DNA of 22,885 nucleotides from Blastocladiella britannica. Lineage: Eukaryota; Blastocladiomycota; Blastocladiomycetes; Blastocladiales; Blastocladiaceae. The stretch is taken from contig MU624808.1 in the NCBI GenBank assembly GCA_025349905.2, positions 1-22,885 on the forward strand, given 5' to 3'. The notes below the pieces were generated by a model. The model was not told the DNA's origin. It made no database searches and was given only the letters and a program-made list of their open reading frames with translations. How positions within the stretch are numbered: the first letter of the stretch is position 1; each line of letters begins with the position of its first letter. Position numbers and translations under genes: made by a program. Shown one piece after another: positions 18,312 through 22,885 of this stretch.

Positions 18312-18433
18312 TTTATTATACTTTTATTCGAATTACGCGTCGTTGGATGCGTCTGAAGGGCAAAAAAAAAAAAAAGAAAAAAAACTGCCTCTCATCACGC
18401 GTAGTGTTGCATCTCTTTCGCGCAGAAAATATA
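18312..18433. promoter_or_regulatory. Bidirectional promoter, NSUN5 and RPP40, with two ACGCGT boxes
   Basis: These 122 bp separate two RNA-processing genes. The hexamer ACGCGT occurs at 18335-18340 and 18397-18402, flanking an A-rich block (18362-18384). ACGCGT is the MCB element bound by MBF in yeasts; that role here is inference. It was not noticed in the other shared promoters of the window. Confidence 0.55.
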
Positions 18434-19858
18434 ATGGAGACAACGCGGCTGCACATTCGCCGGCACACGAGCTCGGCGGACGCGTGCGTCGTTCCCGACG
18501 TGCTCTACCACCAGGTAAAATTCTTATCAATAAAGAGAGAGCAACAGACTTACTCAGCGAATGAAATACAGATCGACATTCTCCACTCGCACCCGCTCCC
18601 AGCAGCAGCCAGCTCGACGGCGGTGCAGGCGCTCTCGTACGTCAAGGTAGCCGCGTCCCTTGCGTTCTTTGTCAGCGAGGCGTTTCTTGCCCTTCTCGGC
18701 GCTCGTACGTCTGGCCACTAAATCCATTTTGGAATCCGCTTCTCAATTAATAACGACATAGATGCCAGCAAGAGCAACGTGGCCGCAGTCGCGCTCTCAG
18801 TGGACCCCAAATCGTGCACGGCAGCCGAACTGCGCCGCAGCGTCCTGCACTTGCTCCTGCCCAAGGACACGTACCAGTCGTTTGGTCTAACCGGATCGCA
18901 TGTGCGTACCAAGCAAGGATCGCGCTATGGTACATCTCATCCTTTCTCATTTACGGACGTGTAACTGAAAGAAAAGGAATATACAGCTGTCCAGCTCCCA
19001 CTCGCGTCGGGTACATCGGAACGCGTCCTGAACCGCGCTCGGTGGTGCTTTGCGCACACGCTAACCGGCGAGTTTGATTTGGCGTTTACTGGCCCACCCG
19101 AGTGTACGTTTTTTTTTTTTCTTATCCACAAGCGATCAGAGACTGATTCATTCAAATAAAGACTAGTCCTCGCCGCACTCCAGGCCTTGGCGGGTACTGC
19201 ATCGGCCAAAACGTGCCCGTTCGCACTGTCCACGTGGACAGCGCCGTCTGCTACCGTTGTCCCTCCGCTGACCCCATTGCTGGAACGCATGGACTCGGCG
19301 GCCGCCGCATCGACCACGAAACGGACCGCGGTTTCCTCGAGTACCAAAAAATCCATGGGTCCCGTGGCATGTGTGCCCAAGGCCCGCACGGCGTTGTCGG
19401 ACGAGACGCGCGAGTGCGTGCTGGACCACCTGGAATGGGTCGGGCTGGCGGCCATGCAAGCTGATCGGGTGTTTGACGGTAAGGCGGCCGTGGATCCGAT
19501 CATTTCAACGTACCGGGCGCCAGTTCTGGGCGATGATGATGGAACACCGGTTTCGATGACCAAGACGTCATTCCGAGGACTTATGGACGCGAACCGAGTG
19601 ACGGCGATCCTGGACGCGGTGCGGGGTAAGGACACTTTGTCGCAAAGGGATGGTGCTGCTAAAGGGCGGAAGCGGGCGTCCCCAAGCGACGACGAACGGG
19701 CGGCGAGACCGCTGATGCCGACGGACGTGATGGTGATTGCGCGGGTGGTGCCGTCGCAGATCCACGACACGAGCGCGGGGGACTGCATGTGGTTGCTGCC
19801 AGGTGGGTCCGTAGCGACCGGGTTTGTGGGCGTGCAGCTGGAATGCTCGGCTTGGTGA
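18434..19858 (+). CDS. RPP40: RNase P/MRP protein subunit, RPP40-like
   Basis: Five exons: 18434-18514, 18572-18704, 18762-18905, 18987-19103, 19167-19858 (388 aa; human RPP40 is 363). Family-like blocks are LPKDTYQSFGLTGSH, the RARWCFAHTLTGEFDLAFTG helix and strand, and the C-terminal LDHLEWVGL...DPIISTYRAPVL block. A Ser/Thr/Lys-rich insertion lies between these and the end. RPP40 is a protein component of nuclear RNase P and RNase MRP, which mature tRNA 5' ends and rRNA. Intron 1 (57 nt) has no stop and a length divisible by three. Intron 3 may start at 18906 (my choice, giving VPVQLPL) or at 18902 with acceptor 18994. The assignment is from recognition of motifs and order and is less secure than for its neighbours. 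Confidence 0.7.
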
Positions 19859-19944
19859 AGAAATGGATCAACAAAGAGGTTCCATTCGTTTCTCTTTGTT
19901 CAGGCAGAACCCGTACCTCATCGTATTAACTAAAAAATAAAATA
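19859..19944 (+). promoter_or_regulatory. Tandem intergenic region before the Nup96-like gene
   Basis: Eighty-six bp separate the RPP40-like stop from the next start on the same strand. They must hold the end of one transcript and the promoter of the next. The A/T-rich AACTAAAAAATAAAATA just before the ATG resembles the A-rich leaders of the other genes. Confidence 0.5.
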
Positions 19945-22885
19945 ATGCAACCACCGCCACCGCGCATCTCGACTGCGCGCACGACCTTCACCACCCACGC
20001 CTCTGGCCGAGTGCACCCGGCACCTCGGTCGTACGGCGGGTCGCTCGTGGACGATCAGATGGACCCGACCGTGTACGGATCGATCGCCGACGACTTCATG
20101 GACGAGGACAGCGGAGATGAGCGTGAGCATCATGAAACCATGCACGATGATGGCGGCCGCATGGATACCGCCGAGCTCGGGTCGCTTCCGTCCACGTCGT
20201 TGCTGATGGCCGGGCGGCACAACCACCAGTACCAGCAACAATACCAGCAGCACCTTCAGCAGAAACAACAAAAGGTCCCGACCCTGAAGCGGCCCGCCGC
20301 GTCGACGACGACAACGCACGCGATGGGCGCGGCGTCGTCGACGCTCGGGGCGTCGCTGATCAACCCGAGCCGCGTCGGGTCGGTGCGCACCAGCAAGATC
20401 CAGCAGTATAAGGCCAGCGTGTCGTTTGCCCACCCTTCTGGCAATGGGGGTGCTTCTGTTGATCGTGATGACGACGGGGACGATGCCCAGACTCTCGACC
20501 CGCCGTCCAAGCGCCCACGCACGCTATCCCAGAAACACCAGCAACACCAGCAACCGCATCAACAATCTTCATCATCTTCGTTGGCGGTCATGGCTTCGTT
20601 TGCCAACCTGGCCGTGACCGAGCCCCCGCCGCCCCGCGTGCGCGACACGGTGGCCCCGCACGACTGGTACGCCAAGGACCGCAAAGCTCCACGCCGCACC
20701 TCGGTCGCGGCCGCCGCGTTCTCGCCGTCGGGCCGCATCGTCACCTTTAGCCAGGGCCACAAGCCCGTAGTGTCGGCGCTCCCCCCGCCGCCGTCCTCGG
20801 ACCACACCGGTATCGTTGCGTACGAGTTCACGGCGCACGTGCACCTGACGCCTGCGCGCGCCGAGGTGGCCCGCACCGACGTGGTGCGCGATCCGCCCGT
20901 CAACCCGTGGACGATCTTGCGCCCTGTTGCCGACGCGCTCGAGATCCGCGCCGGTCCCTCGGCCACCGCTCCCCCCGTGGTCACAGGGGTTCGCCAGCTG
21001 CCGCTGCACGCGATCGTCGCGCACGCGGCCGACCCGGCGACCGAAAGTAACCGTCCCGGCGCACTGGTTCTGTCGCTGCTGGCGGCGTTCCTGGACCCTG
21101 TTGTCATGACCACCGAGTCGCAGTTGCAGTCGCCGCCTCCGCCCACTGCCACCACCGCTGCCGGGAGCCAGTCCTCGGAACGGTCAGCGACCCAGCTGGT
21201 GGCGTTGCTGAACCAGCGCAACAACGTGCTGCGGTGGCTGGCGGCCCGACTGCGGACCCGCGCCACCGACAACGCCAAGGCCAAGCTGGCGGTAGGGGAC
21301 GCCCGTGGCGCCGTGCTGGCGCTCGTGAACGCCCGCCAGTTGCACGACGCGTGCACGGTCGCACTCAAGAACGGGATGCCGCGACTCGCCATCATGATTG
21401 CGTCGGCGGCGTCCAAGCCGGTGCACGGCAGCGGCTCAGGGGCTGCTCGTACTCTTTCATTGAACAGTAGCAAAGAAGAGGACCCGGAAACCGCCAAGGA
21501 ACGCCGGATCCTGGCGCTCCTGCAACTCGAGACCACCACTACGGGCCAGGGTACCGATCTGACGCTGGCGCGGTCGGCAGCGCAAGCATTGGCGGGTCTG
21601 GACGTGGCCGAAGCGCTCGCGCACCTGCTGGCAGCGTTCCCGACGCTGTCGGTGGCGCGAGTCGCCGCGGGCCCGTTTGCGGCGATTGAGCGCGACCTGG
21701 CGCCCGTCACCGCTTCGTCGTCACCACTCAACCTCGTGGTCGCCAACCTCGTGCACCTTGCTGCCGCATTGCACCCGGTGGCGTTGGCTCCTAAACAACA
21801 GGCCGCCGAAAGTGCCGCGGCAGGCGCATATGCAGCGACACTCGCGGCGACTGCCGCGGGGCCCGAGTTCACCGACCCGGCGGCGACCGTCGCGGCGGTC
21901 ATGGCGATGTCGGCGAGCTTGCAGATCCCGATCCGCGACGCGCCGCGGCTCTTGGCGCGCGCTGGGGCTGTCTTGGAAGAACAGGGACACTGGGACGCGG
22001 CGGTGCTGGTGGCATTGCTGCAGGGCGCCGTGGTCCGTGGAACTGATGGGATGTCGTCTGTGGCTGCAGCTGCACGGGCAGCGACCACAGGCGCGCGGGT
22101 GGCTGCTTTGGTCGCTCAGTACGCGTCGACGCAGCTCCCGACCGCTGATGGCAGAAGCGAGGATTCAACTGAAGCTGATACACGGCGCGAGGACCGGGCC
22201 GAGGCGCACGCGCACGTTCCGCGGGCCATGCTGCTGGTGGCCAAGGCGCGGCGCGCGGCTTTCGAGGCTGGAACCGCCACGCTTCCGGTCGCGCTGCCCA
22301 ACTCTTCCGCCGACCAAACTTCGGCTGCCCGCAAGTCGCCGACCATTGAAATGGCGCGACACGTAGCGGCCCGCGGCGGGTACATACCTGGCTCGACCCT
22401 ACTTCCTGTCCCCACCACCCGGTCAGTGCCCATGTCGACTCGCAAGTCCCGGTCGGTCCGGCAAGCCGAACAGCGGCACGTACTGTCCATTTGCGCGGCC
22501 ATTTCCCCCGCGGTCCCGCAAGTCCTCGGCACCGCCGCCGACGCCGCGTACCGGTTGCTTCCCGCGCTGGTGGCCGATGGGAAACTGGACGAGGCGCAGC
22601 GTACCGCCGACGTGGCCGCGCGCGTCCTGCACGAGTCGTTGGCGGCGGCCGCTAGCCGTCCCGCGGTCGTCGAGCACCATGCGGTGGTGGCCAAACGCGT
22701 CGAGACGTTGGCGAAAGCGATCGGGAGCGTGCGCGGGTACTTGGCCGAGTCGGGATCGAGCGCGGCGAGCGGGTACCGGATCATGGCGGGGTTAGATGAG
22801 GCGCATGCGAAACTGGTGTCTGATTTGGAGCTGGAGTTGGAGGGGTTCGTTTTCTCGCTTCTTTTTTTTTTTTTTCTTTTGTTGG
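19945..22885 (+). CDS. Nup96/Nup145C-like nucleoporin, 5' part (runs off the window)
   Basis: An open frame from ATG 19945 continues to the right edge, about 968 codons to a likely donor at 22849 (GTTTTC, followed by a T15 run). Residues 1-230 are disordered, acidic then Gln/His/Ser-rich. A beta-like segment near 250 (AAAFSPSGRIVTFSQG) precedes long alpha-helical sequence. The block near 452 (DARGAVLALVNARQLHDACTVA...RLAIMIA) resembles the EAC.LA....RLALLI signature of Nup96. The block near 678 (EEQGHWDAAVLVALL) resembles its later GLW.WA.FVLLH helix. Nup96 is a scaffold protein of the Y-complex of the nuclear pore. No GLFG repeats or Nup98 autoproteolytic domain precede it. Sec31 or Sec16 (same ACE1 fold) is the main alternative. 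The coding sequence is strongly Ala-rich. Confidence 0.55.
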   Translation, partial: MQPPPPRISTARTTFTTHASGRVHPAPRSYGGSLVDDQMDPTVYGSIADDFMDEDSGDEREHHETMHDDGGRMDTAELGSLPSTSLLMAGRHNHQYQQQYQQHLQQKQQKVPTLKRPAASTTTTHAMGAASSTLGASLINPSRVGSVRTSKIQQYKASVSFAHPSGNGGASVDRDDDGDDAQTLDPPSKRPRTLSQKHQQHQQPHQQSSSSSLAVMASFANLAVTEPPPPRVRDTVAPHDWYAKDRKAPRRTSVAAAAFSPSGRIVTFSQGHKPVVSALPPPPSSDHTGIVAYEFTAHVHLTPARAEVARTDVVRDPPVNPWTILRPVADALEIRAGPSATAPPVVTGVRQLPLHAIVAHAADPATESNRPGALVLSLLAAFLDPVVMTTESQLQSPPPPTATTAAGSQSSERSATQLVALLNQRNNVLRWLAARLRTRATDNAKAKLAVGDARGAVLALVNARQLHDACTVALKNGMPRLAIMIASAASKPVHGSGSGAARTLSLNSSKEEDPETAKERRILALLQLETTTTGQGTDLTLARSAAQALAGLDVAEALAHLLAAFPTLSVARVAAGPFAAIERDLAPVTASSSPLNLVVANLVHLAAALHPVALAPKQQAAESAAAGAYAATLAATAAGPEFTDPAATVAAVMAMSASLQIPIRDAPRLLARAGAVLEEQGHWDAAVLVALLQGAVVRGTDGMSSVAAAARAATTGARVAALVAQYASTQLPTADGRSEDSTEADTRREDRAEAHAHVPRAMLLVAKARRAAFEAGTATLPVALPNSSADQTSAARKSPTIEMARHVAARGGYIPGSTLLPVPTTRSVPMSTRKSRSVRQAEQRHVLSICAAISPAVPQVLGTAADAAYRLLPALVADGKLDEAQRTADVAARVLHESLAAAASRPAVVEHHAVVAKRVETLAKAIGSVRGYLAESGSSAASGYRIMAGLDEAHAKLVSDLELELEGFVFSLLFFFFLLL
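22849..22885 (+). other. Probable start of an intron at the right edge
   Basis: GTTTTC at 22849 matches a donor used by meckelin intron 1. The following sequence is almost pure pyrimidine with a T15 run (22862-22876), unlike the coding sequence before it. The acceptor lies outside the window. Confidence 0.5.

Noticed and set aside
20559..22088. A 509-codon open frame on the minus strand
   Set aside because: It is antisense to the Nup96-like reading frame, is Ala/Arg/Ser-rich with no domain, and results from high GC at third codon positions of the real gene.
1..22885. tRNA genes, CRISPR arrays, insertion sequences or retroelements
   Set aside because: I saw no convincing tRNA B-box sequence, no regularly spaced repeats, no transposase or reverse transcriptase frames and no long terminal repeats. 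Repeats present are short tandem or homopolymer tracts.

Overview
The window is nuclear DNA from a compact, GC-rich eukaryotic genome. It holds 13 protein-coding genes in 22.9 kb, 12 complete and one running off the right edge. Reading frames, splice phases and protein similarity together define 34 short introns. Most are 49-68 nt; two are longer, at 81 and 137 nt. They typically start GTA(C/T) or GTT and end AG, often with a CTGAC-like branch site. Start codons sit in A-rich leaders (usually AAAATG). A meckelin homologue (transition zone) and a KIF12-like kinesin suggest a flagellated organism. The style would suit a zoosporic fungus or another free-living flagellate, but I cannot place it more closely. 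No mobile element, CRISPR array, tRNA or rRNA was seen.

Layout, left to right: a ZZ zinc finger/EF-hand protein (-) is divergent from a four-helix membrane protein (+), which converges on a TMEM97-like EXPERA protein (-). TMEM97 lies 1 bp downstream of a zinc-ribbon/EF-hand protein (-). After a 462-bp gap comes a sodium:solute symporter with a Gln-rich tail (+), whose only intron appears to be GC-AG. It converges on a KIF12-like kinesin (-), followed by a small membrane/coiled-coil protein (-). Then come a START-domain lipid-binding protein (+), meckelin/TMEM67 (-, nine exons), a mitochondrial 2-oxodicarboxylate carrier (+), an NSUN5/Rcm1 rRNA cytosine methyltransferase (-), an RPP40-like RNase P/MRP subunit (+) and the 5' part of a Nup96-like nucleoporin (+).

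Genes alternate in divergent and convergent pairs. Divergent pairs share 122-462 bp; three convergent pairs are only 15, 17 and 53 bp apart, so their transcripts must meet or overlap. Functional links are modest. NSUN5 and RPP40 both act in ribosomal or structured RNA maturation and share a 122-bp promoter. Meckelin and the KIF12-like kinesin are both associated with cilia. I found no multi-gene defence or biosynthetic system. The most notable points are the GC-AG intron, the 1-bp tandem gene pair, the two metal-binding/EF-hand architectures, the apparently unfused Nup96, and two stop-free introns whose length is a multiple of three.
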